The translations under genes were made by a program, and so were the position numbers. Source: Chitinophaga vietnamensis (GTDB lineage: Bacteria; Bacteroidota; Bacteroidia; Chitinophagales; Chitinophagaceae). Taken from it: a stretch of 64,000 nt of DNA. The stretch spans positions 248,001 through 312,000 of the forward strand of contig NZ_CABHMS010000006.1 of assembly GCF_902167635.1 (NCBI RefSeq), written 5' to 3'. This document shows positions 27,001 through 34,839 of the stretch, piece by piece. How positions within the stretch are numbered: the stretch's first letter is position 1; every line of letters begins with the position of its first letter. The notes below the pieces were generated by a model that ran no database searches, was not told the DNA's origin, and saw only the letters and a program-made list of their open reading frames with translations.

Positions 27001-27165
27001 GACCTTACTACCGTATCACAACAGATCACTGATACCTGGTCTAAAATCCAGCAGAAGGACTTCTACACCGGCTGTGGCAAGCCGGAATGCCCCTGGTGCA
27101 ACTTTGTGAAAGACAATCAGCTGTACGTAGCCCTGCACACCCTCGAAGAAGAGCCGGAAATATAA
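24010..27165 (+). CDS. UvrD/Rep-type DNA helicase fused to a PD-(D/E)XK nuclease with a Cys cluster
   Basis: This 1051-residue protein has the SF1A helicase core in its N-terminal two thirds: Walker A AGPGTGKT at 38-45, LVDEYQD near 274-278, VGDDDQSIYRFQGA near 302, and the C-terminal motifs TSHGSKGLEFEYVFM and RRLFYVAITRAEKHLYIS. The C-terminal third is a nuclease of the RecB/Cas4 type, with H818, GKVDKLEF (D908) and VVDYKTG (D921, K923). Four cysteines, C791, C1022, C1027 and C1030, sit where AddB/AdnB-like nucleases hold a 4Fe-4S staple. This suggests a helicase-nuclease for DNA repair, AddA-like but with the AddB-style cluster. It stands alone in this window; the next gene starts 48 bp later and has its own -7 box. 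Confidence 0.88.
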   Translation: MARDPHQYHERFEEVYEQLNEKQREAVDNTEGPVMVIAGPGTGKTQILASRIGKILRDSDFMPQNILCLTYTDAGTVAMRKRLTDFIGPDAYRVNIHTFHSFCNEVIQDNLGLFDKTVLDPISDLEKIQLLKKLIDGFDKNNPLKRYRGDVYFDMKNLSSLFSTMKREGWTVPFIRERVDEYINSLPQREEYICKRATKNFKKGDIRTDKIAIEEEKMARLMAAVAQFDVFQQLMLNANRYDFDDMIMWVIRAFEENYNLLADYKERFQYILVDEYQDTSGTQNKLIQLLIKGEELPNVFVVGDDDQSIYRFQGANVENMEQFAGGFSDTLRTIVLTQNYRSVQNILDTAMTLIDNNGNSRLVNQLPGLSKQLVASNKNLVSLNIPPVIQIYNTPKDEMVGITLAVTQLIERGITPGKIAVIYRENKYGEELAQYFRLKGLPFYSKRNINLFQVPFARNVLNLLRYVAAEMDTPYSGDGLLFEIMHYDFYHIQPVEAAKVSIRVAEKGYDEKTSIRQFLQEWQSTRNLTLFSEAPDDALMHLSRLLEKWIGDAYNVTLQQLFARIIGEGGVLTYIMASPEKMWLMKVLQALFDFIKDETRRNPDLTLIALMETIDLMEANGIPIELVQVSGNDKGINLITSHGSKGLEFEYVFMAGTNSHLWEKKRKNSTGFSFPDTVFTTQATSTDEQELRRLFYVAITRAEKHLYISYPEYKQDGKPLEPSMFIAEIQEEHPLPQERVQLNDELMFEFEVLHYQQQQSPEIAAVDHAFIDSLLSTFVMNVTALNNYLDCPLSFFYKNLVRVPTGRSESTEFGSAVHYAVEKLFVKMQANSNIFPGKEEFLKDFRWSMMRNRECFTKESFERRLEYGKDILSSYYDNYINEWNKIVSVERNIRNVTVNGVPLKGKVDKLEFDGNEINVVDYKTGDYEKAIREYRKFERPNERNPNGGDYWRQAVFYKLLLDNYRPKSWKVVSTEFDFIEPNKQKVYHKEKVVITPEDLTTVSQQITDTWSKIQQKDFYTGCGKPECPWCNFVKDNQLYVALHTLEEEPEI

Positions 27166-27187
27166 GCACAGCTTTCCCGTCTTTTCG

Positions 27188-27195
27188 TAAGTTTG
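27188..27195 (+). promoter_or_regulatory. -7 box (TAAGTTTG) for the Ig-like lipoprotein
   Basis: TAAGTTTG fits TAnnTTTG and lies 18 bases before the ATG at 27214. Confidence 0.5.
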
Positions 27196-27213
27196 CCAAA
27201 TATTCCAACATTC

Positions 27214-28692
27214 ATGAATCAAAATATCCGGAGCTGGGCTTTCTGGCTGATGTTTATAACCGTAGTAGCTATTTCTTTTACACGTTGCGCCAATATAGTG
27301 CCGCCGGGCGGTGGCCCGCGGGATACGCTTCCGCCGGTGCTGTTGCAGGTAAACCCTCATGACTCCACCCTGCACTTCAAAGGCAACAAGGTTACCTTCA
27401 TTTTTGATGAATTTGTGGAGCTGGATAATGTGAACGATAAACTGATCGTATCACCCACACTCAAACGTGTGCCCTTGGTTACGGCCAAGCTGCATACCGT
27501 TACCCTGCAAATAAAAGATACGCTCAAACCCAATACCACCTACACTTTCAACTTCGCTGACGCTATCCGCGATATCAATGAGCGCAATATTGTGCAGGAT
27601 TTCCAGTATGTGATATCTACCGGCGATTACCTGGATAGTTTGCAAATCACCGGCCGCATCATCAACGCAGAAACAGGAAAGCTCGATAGCAACGTAGCCG
27701 TGATGCTCTACCGCGACCTTACCGACTCCGTAGTATCCAAGGAAAAACCTTTGTACTACGCCAAAAGTCGCGGTGATGGCACCTTCCGCTTTAAGAACAT
27801 CGCACCGGGCGAATACAAGATATTCGCTTTGAAAGAGGAAGACCGCGACCTGCAATATAACCAGCCTTCCGAGATGATCGCATTTGTAGACAAACCGATT
27901 GGATTGACCAACAAGAACGTAGCCGATGTGAACATGCTGCTGTTCATGGAAACAGACAGCACCGTCAAGAAGCCGGAAAAGCTCGACTCGCTTGAGTTAC
28001 AGCTGCAGCAGGAAGAGAAAGAAAGACAACGGGAGAAAGATAAAGACAAAAAGAAACCAAGGCTGACGGCCTCCCCCACCCTTGAAGGCGGCCAGCAGGA
28101 ATTGCCGCAGCCGTTGCGCGTGGCCTTCAACCTGCCGCTTAAAACGCTGGACAGCAGCCGCATCCAGCTGCTGGAAGACACCCTCCACACACCGGTTACC
28201 TTCGCCAGCAGCATGGACTCCACACGCATGAAGCTCACCATGGATTACCAGTGGAAAGAGAACATGCCGTACCGCCTCATCATCCCGAAAGACGCCGTAC
28301 AAGACACTTCCGGACAGACATTACTAAAGGCGGATACCGTCAACTTCAAGACCAAAAAGCTCAACGACTATTCCGCCTTTACCGCCTCATTGGAGCTGAG
28401 CGACAGCACCCGCAAGGCCATCGATGATACTACCATGCATTATGTGTTCCAACTGGTGCAGGACAAAGTGATCAAATATTCCGGCACAGTAGTGAATGGT
28501 AAATGGTCGCAAACGCTGATCACGCCTGGCGAATACGAGATCCGGGTATTGCTGGATAAAAACGGTAACGGCAAATGGGACCGTGGTAATTACTATACCC
28601 AACCCAAAAAGCAGCCGGAACAAGTGATCCTGCTGCCAGAAAAAGAAAACCTGAAGGCCGGTTGGACCGTCAGGAAACCGTTTAGGATTTGA
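27214..28692 (+). CDS. Ig-like-domain lipoprotein
   Basis: This 492-residue protein has a lipoprotein signal (VVAISFTRC, lipid Cys near 24) followed by the Pro/Gly-rich NIVPPGGGPRDTLPP common in this Bacteroidota family. The body has SbsA-type Ig-like domains (VTFIFDEFVELDNVNDKLIVSPTLKRVP, then RVAFNLPLKTLDSSRIQLLED) and a Glu/Lys/Arg/Asp-rich stretch near 265-285 (EEKERQREKDKDKKKP). It is probably anchored at the cell surface. Function is not known. The last codons and stop lie inside the first octamer word of palindrome 2. Confidence 0.8.
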   Translation: MNQNIRSWAFWLMFITVVAISFTRCANIVPPGGGPRDTLPPVLLQVNPHDSTLHFKGNKVTFIFDEFVELDNVNDKLIVSPTLKRVPLVTAKLHTVTLQIKDTLKPNTTYTFNFADAIRDINERNIVQDFQYVISTGDYLDSLQITGRIINAETGKLDSNVAVMLYRDLTDSVVSKEKPLYYAKSRGDGTFRFKNIAPGEYKIFALKEEDRDLQYNQPSEMIAFVDKPIGLTNKNVADVNMLLFMETDSTVKKPEKLDSLELQLQQEEKERQREKDKDKKKPRLTASPTLEGGQQELPQPLRVAFNLPLKTLDSSRIQLLEDTLHTPVTFASSMDSTRMKLTMDYQWKENMPYRLIIPKDAVQDTSGQTLLKADTVNFKTKKLNDYSAFTASLELSDSTRKAIDDTTMHYVFQLVQDKVIKYSGTVVNGKWSQTLITPGEYEIRVLLDKNGNGKWDRGNYYTQPKKQPEQVILLPEKENLKAGWTVRKPFRI

Positions 28693-28752
28693 GGATTTAT
28701 TGATTTTCGAATTTTCGGATTTAAATCAAAAAATCCGAAAATCAATAAATCT
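28687..28752. repeat. Long palindrome 2, octamer family
   Basis: The left arm is the words ATTTGAGG, ATTTATTG, ATTTTCGA and ATTTTCGG. The right arm is the reverse of ATTTATTG and ATTTTCGG, so the left arm has one extra 8-bp word. The TGA of ATTTGAGG is the stop codon of the upstream gene. Confidence 0.88.
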
Positions 28753-28753
28753 C

Positions 28754-28761
28754 TAACTTTG
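28754..28761 (+). promoter_or_regulatory. -7 box (TAACTTTG) immediately before recR
   Basis: TAACTTTG fits TAnnTTTG and ends only 4 bases before the recR ATG. A transcript from here would have almost no leader. It follows directly on the end of palindrome 2. Confidence 0.55.
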
Positions 28762-28765
28762 CATT

Positions 28766-29386
28766 ATGGTCTTCTCATCCGCATTGATAGAAAACGCAGT
28801 AAATGAATTTGCGAAGTTGCCGGGTATCGGTAAGAAAACTGCGCTGCGCCTGGTATTGCACCTGCTCAAACAAGACCTGAGCCAGGTGCAGCAGTTTGGC
28901 GATGCTATTTCCCGTATGCGGGAACAGATCCGGTTTTGCCAGATATGCCATAACGTATCAGATGAAGATACTTGTAGCATCTGCAACAGCCACTCCCGTC
29001 ATAAAAATGTAGTGTGTGTGGTAGAAAGCATCCGTGATGTGATGGCCATCGAAAACACGCAGCAGTATAATGGCTTGTATCATGTGCTGGGAGGCATCAT
29101 CTCCCCTATTGATGGCGTAGGTCCCGATCAGCTGAATATACATTCCCTCGTAGAGCGTGTACAGCAGCGGGGTGTAGAGGAAGTGATCATGGCTTTAAGC
29201 CCCACCATTGAAGGCGATACTACGATCTACTATCTCTCTAAAAAACTGAAAGATCTTCCGGTGAAGATCACCACCATTGCCCGTGGCATTGCTTTTGGCG
29301 GCGAACTCGAATATGCCGACGAGATGACGCTGGCTCGCTCCATCTCCAACCGGCTACCACTGGAAAGCTACGTTCAACAGAAATAA
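28766..29386 (+). CDS. recR: Recombination protein RecR
   Basis: This 206-residue protein loads or stabilises RecA in the RecFOR gap-repair pathway. It shows the helix-hairpin-helix (FAKLPGIGKKTALRLVLHLL), the zinc finger CQICHNVSDEDTCSIC, and the Toprim domain from VVCVVESIRDVMAIE to LARSISNRLPLESYVQ. The start at 28766 gives the usual family N-terminus. The stop codon overlaps the first word of palindrome 3. Confidence 0.95.
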   Translation: MVFSSALIENAVNEFAKLPGIGKKTALRLVLHLLKQDLSQVQQFGDAISRMREQIRFCQICHNVSDEDTCSICNSHSRHKNVVCVVESIRDVMAIENTQQYNGLYHVLGGIISPIDGVGPDQLNIHSLVERVQQRGVEEVIMALSPTIEGDTTIYYLSKKLKDLPVKITTIARGIAFGGELEYADEMTLARSISNRLPLESYVQQK

Positions 29387-29457
29387 TTTAGGGATTTAGG
29401 GATTTTTGAATTTTCGGATTTAAATCAAAAAATCCGAAAATCCCTAAATCCCAAAAT
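29386..29457. repeat. Long palindrome 3, octamer family
   Basis: Left-arm words are ATTTAGGG, ATTTAGGG, ATTTTTGA and ATTTTCGG; the right arm has the complement of ATTTAGGG, then a shortened copy lacking the ATTTTTGA word. It starts on the last base of the recR stop codon. Confidence 0.87.
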
Positions 29458-29461
29458 AAAT

Positions 29462-29489
29462 ACGGGTGCTCAATAGCACCCGTCTTCGT
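29462..29489 (+). terminator. Hairpin terminator after recR
   Basis: ACGGGTGCT and AGCACCCGT form a perfect 9-bp stem with a CAAT loop, then a T-rich run CTTCGTTT. It lies 4 bases after palindrome 3. Confidence 0.78.
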
Positions 29490-29520
29490 TTAACCTGTAA
29501 TTCCACGTTATGAAAAATGC

Positions 29521-29739
29521 TCAACGGATCTGATCTTTTGATCCGTGTAATATGTTATGGTTGGTCTCTGCTTTTTGCTGTTCCTGCAAGGCTTTCCAGC
29601 GCTGCATTTCCAGTTTATTCAGGAAACAAACTTTAAAAACTTCGTTCTGACTATCTCCTGTGTTCAGGTCTGGCACGGGTTGTAAACCCAGGCTGGCCAG
29701 GTGTTCACGCAGGCTTTGGATATGCTTTGAGATCGTCAT
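29521..29739 (-). CDS. Small hypothetical protein
   Basis: A 72-residue frame, MTISKHIQSLREHLASLGLQPVPD then NEVFKVCFLNKLEMQRWKALQEQQ. The mix of Leu, Glu, Gln and Lys resembles a small helical protein, and no other frame covers this stretch well. No family recognised. It could be a short cytoplasmic protein or a chance frame. Confidence 0.4.
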   Translation of the reverse strand: MTISKHIQSLREHLASLGLQPVPDLNTGDSQNEVFKVCFLNKLEMQRWKALQEQQKAETNHNILHGSKDQIR

Positions 29740-29810
29740 GTCGGGTGTTGGTTTTGTTGTAAAGAAAATGGAGAACTAATGACAAAGGAGCTGTTGTTAG
29801 CACATACAGC

Positions 29811-29875
29811 AACAGCAGCGGGTTGTTCTGCTGTTTAAGGGCTGGCGGGAGGCCCTGGCCGTTCTTTTCACTATC
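29811..29875 (+). other. Two adjacent GC-rich hairpins, possible small RNA end
   Basis: AACAGCAG/CTGCTGTT (9-base loop) is followed by AGGGC/GCCCT (9-base loop), then a T-rich run TTCTTTTC. There is no coding frame that looks real here. It could be the end of a small RNA on the plus strand; no promoter is evident. Confidence 0.3.
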
Positions 29876-29921
29876 TTTAAATCATTTTGTTGCATGGCGC
29901 TTTTTCTATTACCCTACAAAT

Positions 29922-29981
29922 ATAGTAGACTTTATAGACTATCTCCAAATAAAATTTCTATGTATAGATAAAATCTATACA
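29922..29981. promoter_or_regulatory. Two 21-bp dyads with centres 39 bp apart
   Basis: The second dyad (29961-29981) has perfect 9-base arms, TGTATAGAT and ATCTATACA, around AAA. The first (29922-29942) has outer arms ATAGT and ACTAT around an imperfect core. Both contain TATAGA. Their centres are about four helical turns apart and about 75 and 115 bases before the metH -7 box, where operator pairs are found. The regulator is not known. Confidence 0.4.
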
Positions 29982-30042
29982 AAAAACAAATCGTATCATT
30001 CTGCGGGAAATTAGTACAGTAGGTAATTAACAGGGAAAACTT

Positions 30043-30050
30043 TAAATTTG
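30043..30050 (+). promoter_or_regulatory. -7 box (TAAATTTG) for metH
   Basis: TAAATTTG fits TAnnTTTG; transcription would begin near 30056, just before the candidate riboswitch. Confidence 0.55.
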
Positions 30051-30060
30051 CAAGGATATA

Positions 30061-30123
30061 CAGGGTGGATTTGTTTATTGTTCGACCCTGGTACTTAAAC
30101 AGTAACTAATAAACGCATCAGAC
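30061..30123 (+). promoter_or_regulatory. Candidate SAM-II riboswitch (H-type pseudoknot) in the metH leader
   Basis: Stem P1 is CAGGGT (30061-30066) with ACCCTG (30085-30090). The loop begins GGATTTG, and its part TTTATTGTT (30074-30082) pairs with AACTAATAAA (30104-30113) in a second stem with one bulged U. The arrangement, the loop motif GAUUU, and the core AUUG/CUAA with the bulged U follow my recollection of SAM-II riboswitches. The last P2 base is 10 bases before the metH ATG, so a bound pseudoknot would block ribosome access. SAM is made from methionine, so feedback on metH is sensible. Confidence 0.6.
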
Positions 30124-31140
30124 ATGAAATCTTTACAAGACTGCGCAAATGAGCGTGTGCTCATTATTGACGGTGCAATGGGCACCATGATCCAGCGATA
30201 CAAACTACAGGAAGCTGACTACCGCGGAACCCGCTTTGCCAACTACCATACTGATCTTAAAGGGAACAATGACCTACTGAATCTCACTCAGCCGCAGATC
30301 ATCGCTGCCATCCATAAAGAATACCTGGAAGCCGGCGCCGACATTATTGAAACCAATACTTTCAGCAGCACTTCCATTGCCATGGCCGATTACGACATGC
30401 AGGCACTGGCCTATGAACTGAATGTAGCCGCTGCCACCATTGCTAAAGCAGCAGCACAGGAATATACCGCTAAAAACCCCGACAAGCCCCGCTTTGTAGC
30501 AGGCGCTATCGGCCCTTTGAACAAAACATTGTCGCTCTCGCCGGATGTGAACAATCCCGGCTACCGCTCCGTTACCTTCGACGAAGTAGCCGCCGCTTAT
30601 GAAGAGCAGATCAAAGGCCTGGTAGCAGGCGGCGTAGATATCCTGCTGATAGAAACCATCTTCGACACGCTCAATTGCAAAGCCGCGATCTTCGCGATCA
30701 AAAAATATTTCCGGGAAAGCGGCCAGCCAGAGCTGCCAGTCATGATCTCCGGTACCATTACTGATGCCTCCGGCAGAACGCTGAGCGGACAAACACTGGA
30801 AGCCTTCTATATTTCCGTGATGCACGCCAACCCCTTCTCCATAGGCCTGAACTGCGCGCTGGGCGGACAACAGATGCGGCCTTACATCGAAGAGCTGGCC
30901 AATATCGCCAGCTGCTATGTGAGCTGCTATCCCAATGCCGGCCTGCCCAACGCCTTCGGCGAATATGATGAACAGCCGGAAGATACTGCCTGCATCATCG
31001 AAGACTTTGCAAAATCCGGATTCGTAAATATCGTGGGCGGCTGCTGCGGCACCACGCCCGATCATATCCGCCACATCGCAGCACATGTGAAAAATGTCAG
31101 TCCACGCCTGAAGCCTGAACTGGCCGCAGCACTGGCTTAA
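30124..31140 (+). CDS. metH: Methionine synthase, homocysteine-binding subunit (split MetH, N-terminal part)
   Basis: This 338-residue protein corresponds to the first module of cobalamin-dependent methionine synthase: a TIM barrel that binds homocysteine and zinc. It opens [19 protein letters not shown], has [19 protein letters not shown], and closes with [16 protein letters not shown], which carries the zinc Cys pair. The next gene supplies the remaining domains after 33 bp. The two genes share one reading frame, separated by one stop codon. Such splits are common in Bacteroidota, so this is probably functional. It is likely controlled by the leader riboswitch. Confidence 0.93.
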   Translation: MKSLQDCANERVLIIDGAMGTMIQRYKLQEADYRGTRFANYHTDLKGNNDLLNLTQPQIIAAIHKEYLEAGADIIETNTFSSTSIAMADYDMQALAYELNVAAATIAKAAAQEYTAKNPDKPRFVAGAIGPLNKTLSLSPDVNNPGYRSVTFDEVAAAYEEQIKGLVAGGVDILLIETIFDTLNCKAAIFAIKKYFRESGQPELPVMISGTITDASGRTLSGQTLEAFYISVMHANPFSIGLNCALGGQQMRPYIEELANIASCYVSCYPNAGLPNAFGEYDEQPEDTACIIEDFAKSGFVNIVGGCCGTTPDHIRHIAAHVKNVSPRLKPELAAALA

Positions 31141-31173
31141 CGGATCTCCACCTTAATACGACTAACAGCAACA

Positions 31174-33933
31174 ATGAGCGCAACCACCATAAACGACATC
31201 GGCCCCATCGGGGACGCTACCGCCCAACGCAGGACCATCTCTCCTTTCATGCGCCTCAGCGGCCTGGAGCCCCTGATCGTAAGGCCGGAAACCAATTTTA
31301 TCAATATCGGCGAACGTACCAACGTAACCGGTTCTAAGAAGTTCGCCCGCCTCATACGGGAAGGACTATACGAAGAAGCATTGTCCGTTGCCCGCCAACA
31401 AGTGGAAAACGGTGCGCAAATACTGGATGTGAACATGGACGACGCCCTCCTCGACGGCGAAAAGGCCATGACCACCTTCCTCAACCTCCTCGCCGCCGAG
31501 CCGGATATCTCCCGCATCCCTATCATGATCGACTCCAGTAAGTTCTCCGTGATAGAGGCCGGCCTCAAATGCGTGCAAGGTAAATGTATCGTGAACTCTA
31601 TCAGTCTCAAAGAAGGCGAAGCCAAATTCATTGAGCAGGCTTACATCTGTAAAGCCTATGGCGCCGCAGTGGTGGTAATGGCCTTCGACGAACATGGCCA
31701 GGCCGATACAGAAGAAAAAAGGGTCGCCTTCAGCCATCGCGCCTACAAGATCCTCACCGAGCAGGTAGGCTACGATCCGCAGGATATCATCTTCGACCCC
31801 AATATCTTCGCCATCGCCACCGGTATCGAGGAACATAACAACTATGCAGTAGAATTTATCAACGCTACCCGCCGTATCAAGGAACTGATGCCGCTGGCCA
31901 AAGTGAGCGGCGGCGTGAGTAACGTATCCTTCTCTTTCCGCGGTAATGAAACCGTGCGCGAGGCCATGCACTCCGTATTCCTGTTCCATGCCATCAAAGC
32001 GGGTATGGACATGGGTATCGTGAATGCGGGTATGTTACAGATATACGACGATATCGAACCGCAACTCCGCGAACTTTGTGAGGATGCCATACTGAATCGC
32101 CGCGAAGATGCCACCGAAAGGCTCATCGCATTTGCAGAAACAGTAAAGGCCAAAGGCAAGGTAATAGAGAAAGATGAAAGCTGGCGCCTCGGCTCCGTGG
32201 AAGAACGCCTTAGCCATGCATTGGTAAATGGTATCACCGATTATATAGAAGGAGATACAGAAGAAGCCCGCCTGAAATACCCGCGCCCCCTCGATGTGAT
32301 CGAAGGCCCGCTCATGGATGGTATGAACATCGTAGGTGACCTCTTCGGCAGTGGTAAGATGTTCCTGCCACAGGTAGTGAAAAGCGCCCGCGTGATGAAG
32401 AAATCCGTGGCCGTGCTCACCCCTTTCATCGAAGAAGAGAAACTGCGCCTCCAGGCCGAAAAAGGCGGAGAGCTGAAGTCCGCCGGCAAGATCCTCCTCG
32501 CCACGGTAAAAGGTGATGTACATGATATCGGTAAAAATATCGTAGGCGTAGTACTGGCCTGTAACGGCTACGAAATCATCGACCTCGGCGTAATGGTGCC
32601 CGCAGACAAAATATTGCAGGTGGCCAAACAGGAAAAAGTGGATATCATCGGCCTCAGTGGCCTGATCACGCCTAGTCTGGACGAAATGGTACACGTAGCC
32701 CGTGAACTGAAACGCCAGGCATTTGATATCCCGCTGATCATCGGCGGCGCCACCACTTCCCGCACCCATACCGCGGTGAAGATCGCACCGGAATATGAGC
32801 ATGGCGTAGTACATGTGCTCGATGCCTCCCGCAGTGTAACCGTTACCGGCAGCCTGCTCAACAAGGCTTTGAAAAAGAATTTCCTCGGTGATATCCAGAC
32901 CGAATACCATAAACTGAATGAGTCTTTCCGCAACAAGAAGCCGGTAAAGCAATACCTGCCTTTTGCGGAAGCACAACAGAATAGAACAGCGATCGACTGG
33001 TCAAACTTCAAACCGGTGAAACCTGCCTTTACCGGCATCAGGAAATTTGAAGATTATGATCTCGGAGAGATCGCCCGTTATATCGACTGGCAGCCGTTCT
33101 TCATCTCCTGGGAACTGCATGGCAAATTCCCGCAGATATTGACCGACGAGGTAGTAGGCGTGGAAGCTACGCGCCTCTACAACGATGCACAGGCCCTGCT
33201 CAAGAAGATCATCGATGAAAAATGGCTGGGCGCCAACGCCGTTATTGGCCTGTTTCCCGCCAATGCCGTAGCGCCGGACACTATACAGGTAACACCAGAG
33301 CAGCCAGGCATCGCGCCCGTGAAGCTCGAATTCCTGCGCCAGCAGATCAAAAAAGCGCCGGGGCAGCCTAACCTCTCCCTCGCCGATTTCATTGCACCGG
33401 CTGAAAGCGGCTACCAGGACTATATCGGCGGCTTTGCCGCTACTGCAGGCATTGGTATTGAAAAATGGCTCGACCGCTTCAAAGCAGACCACGACGACTA
33501 TAACAGCATCATGCTGAAAGCGCTGGCCGACAGGCTGGCAGAGGCTTTCACAGAGCTGATGCACGAGCGTGTACGTAAAGAGTTCTGGGGCTACGCCAGC
33601 GAAGAGCATCTGAGCAACGAAGATCTGATCAAAGAAGAATACACAGGTATCCGCCCCGCGCCCGGCTATCCTGCCTGTCCGGAACATACCGAAAAGTACA
33701 AGCTGTTCGATCTTTTACATGCCACCGAAAACACCGGTATCACCCTCACCGAATCACTGGCCATGTATCCCGCCGCCAGCGTGAGTGGCTGGTATTTTGC
33801 CAACCCGGAGGCAAAATATTTCGGCCTCGGTAAAATAGAGAAAGACCAGGTGGAAGACTATGCCCGGCGCAAAGGCTGGACGATAGAAGAAGCCGAGAAA
33901 TGGCTACGTCCTAACCTGGAGTATGATATGTAA
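31174..33933 (+). CDS. metH: Methionine synthase, folate/cobalamin/activation subunit (split MetH, C-terminal part)
   Basis: This 919-residue protein carries the other three modules: the pterin-binding barrel ([21 protein letters not shown], near 45), the B12-binding domain with [14 protein letters not shown] (about 445-460; His ligand) and SGLITPSL, and the SAM activation domain (from about 595, with [19 protein letters not shown] near 880). It transfers the methyl of methyl-tetrahydrofolate through cobalamin to homocysteine bound by the upstream protein. The 11 sense codons between the upstream stop and this ATG are in frame with both genes. Two hairpins with a T run follow the gene. Confidence 0.95.
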   Translation: MSATTINDIGPIGDATAQRRTISPFMRLSGLEPLIVRPETNFINIGERTNVTGSKKFARLIREGLYEEALSVARQQVENGAQILDVNMDDALLDGEKAMTTFLNLLAAEPDISRIPIMIDSSKFSVIEAGLKCVQGKCIVNSISLKEGEAKFIEQAYICKAYGAAVVVMAFDEHGQADTEEKRVAFSHRAYKILTEQVGYDPQDIIFDPNIFAIATGIEEHNNYAVEFINATRRIKELMPLAKVSGGVSNVSFSFRGNETVREAMHSVFLFHAIKAGMDMGIVNAGMLQIYDDIEPQLRELCEDAILNRREDATERLIAFAETVKAKGKVIEKDESWRLGSVEERLSHALVNGITDYIEGDTEEARLKYPRPLDVIEGPLMDGMNIVGDLFGSGKMFLPQVVKSARVMKKSVAVLTPFIEEEKLRLQAEKGGELKSAGKILLATVKGDVHDIGKNIVGVVLACNGYEIIDLGVMVPADKILQVAKQEKVDIIGLSGLITPSLDEMVHVARELKRQAFDIPLIIGGATTSRTHTAVKIAPEYEHGVVHVLDASRSVTVTGSLLNKALKKNFLGDIQTEYHKLNESFRNKKPVKQYLPFAEAQQNRTAIDWSNFKPVKPAFTGIRKFEDYDLGEIARYIDWQPFFISWELHGKFPQILTDEVVGVEATRLYNDAQALLKKIIDEKWLGANAVIGLFPANAVAPDTIQVTPEQPGIAPVKLEFLRQQIKKAPGQPNLSLADFIAPAESGYQDYIGGFAATAGIGIEKWLDRFKADHDDYNSIMLKALADRLAEAFTELMHERVRKEFWGYASEEHLSNEDLIKEEYTGIRPAPGYPACPEHTEKYKLFDLLHATENTGITLTESLAMYPAASVSGWYFANPEAKYFGLGKIEKDQVEDYARRKGWTIEEAEKWLRPNLEYDM

Positions 33934-33993
33934 CCCTTTACTAAAGGGTTTTGCAAAAGAAACGGGTGTTTGTATAAACACCCGTTTCTTTTT
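33932..33993 (+). terminator. Two hairpins ending the metH operon
   Basis: AACCCTTTA/TAAAGGGTT with a 1-base loop starts inside the metH stop codon. A second stem, AACGGGTGTTT/AAACACCCGTT with a GTAT loop, is followed by TCTTTTT, a typical terminator. Confidence 0.88.
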
Positions 33994-34026
33994 AATTCGT
34001 AATTTTCAGCCTATAATAATCAAAAG

Positions 34027-34791
34027 ATGCGTATCGTTACTTACAACGTAAATGGCCTGCGATCTGCCATGAACAAGGGTTTCACGCAATGGCTCGCAGA
34101 AGATCCCGCGGATATTATCTGTCTTCAGGAGATCAAAGCACACAAGGAAAACGTGGATTTCGCGCAGTTCGACCAGCTCGGATATGAGCATTACTGGTAC
34201 CCTGCCCAGAAAAAAGGTTATAGCGGGGTGGCAGTGCTCACCCGCATCAAACCGGATCATGTGCAGTACGGTAATGGCTATGTCCAGAGTGATGCAGAAG
34301 GCCGCTTTATAAGGCTGGATTTCGGCGATATCACGCTGGTCAATACCTACTTCCCTTCCGGCACCAGTGGCGACGAACGGCAGGCCTATAAATACCAATG
34401 GCTGGATGAATTCTTCCTGCATATCGCCGAACTGAAGAAAACCCGCCCTAATGTGGTGGTTTGCGGCGATTATAACATCTGTCACAAGCCGATCGATATC
34501 CACGATCCGGTGGGCAATAAGAAGTCTTCCGGCTTCCTGCCCGAAGAGCGTGCCTGGATGGACAAGCTCTTTGACAGCGGCTTTGTAGATACTTTCCGGC
34601 ATTTCAACCCTGCGCCGCACCATTACAGCTGGTGGAGCGTGCGTGCCAATGCCCGGGCCAATAACAAAGGCTGGCGTATCGACTATATCAATGTTAGCGC
34701 CCCGCTGCAGGAGAAGCTGAAACATGCCACCATTTACCCGGATGTGAAACATTCCGACCATTGCCCGGTTTTCCTGGAACTGGCACTGTAA
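34027..34791 (+). CDS. xth: Exodeoxyribonuclease III
   Basis: This 254-residue protein is an AP endonuclease/3' exonuclease of base-excision repair. It has the family opening MRIVTYNVNGLRSAM, DIICLQEIKA with the metal Glu, VVCGDYNICHKPIDI with the catalytic Asp and Asn, and the end YPDVKHSDHCPV with the catalytic His. The length is typical. It lies 93 bp after metH and has a near-consensus promoter only. Confidence 0.95.
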   Translation: MRIVTYNVNGLRSAMNKGFTQWLAEDPADIICLQEIKAHKENVDFAQFDQLGYEHYWYPAQKKGYSGVAVLTRIKPDHVQYGNGYVQSDAEGRFIRLDFGDITLVNTYFPSGTSGDERQAYKYQWLDEFFLHIAELKKTRPNVVVCGDYNICHKPIDIHDPVGNKKSSGFLPEERAWMDKLFDSGFVDTFRHFNPAPHHYSWWSVRANARANNKGWRIDYINVSAPLQEKLKHATIYPDVKHSDHCPVFLELAL

Positions 34792-34839
34792 GCGGTTTCA
34801 CCATATATTGATTTGAATTTTCAACTATCTGCAAGCAAG

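Noticed and set aside
29823-30014. A 63-residue plus-strand frame in the gap before metH
   Set aside because: Phe/Trp-rich composition, lies across hairpins and dyads, no start context or similarity to a known family.
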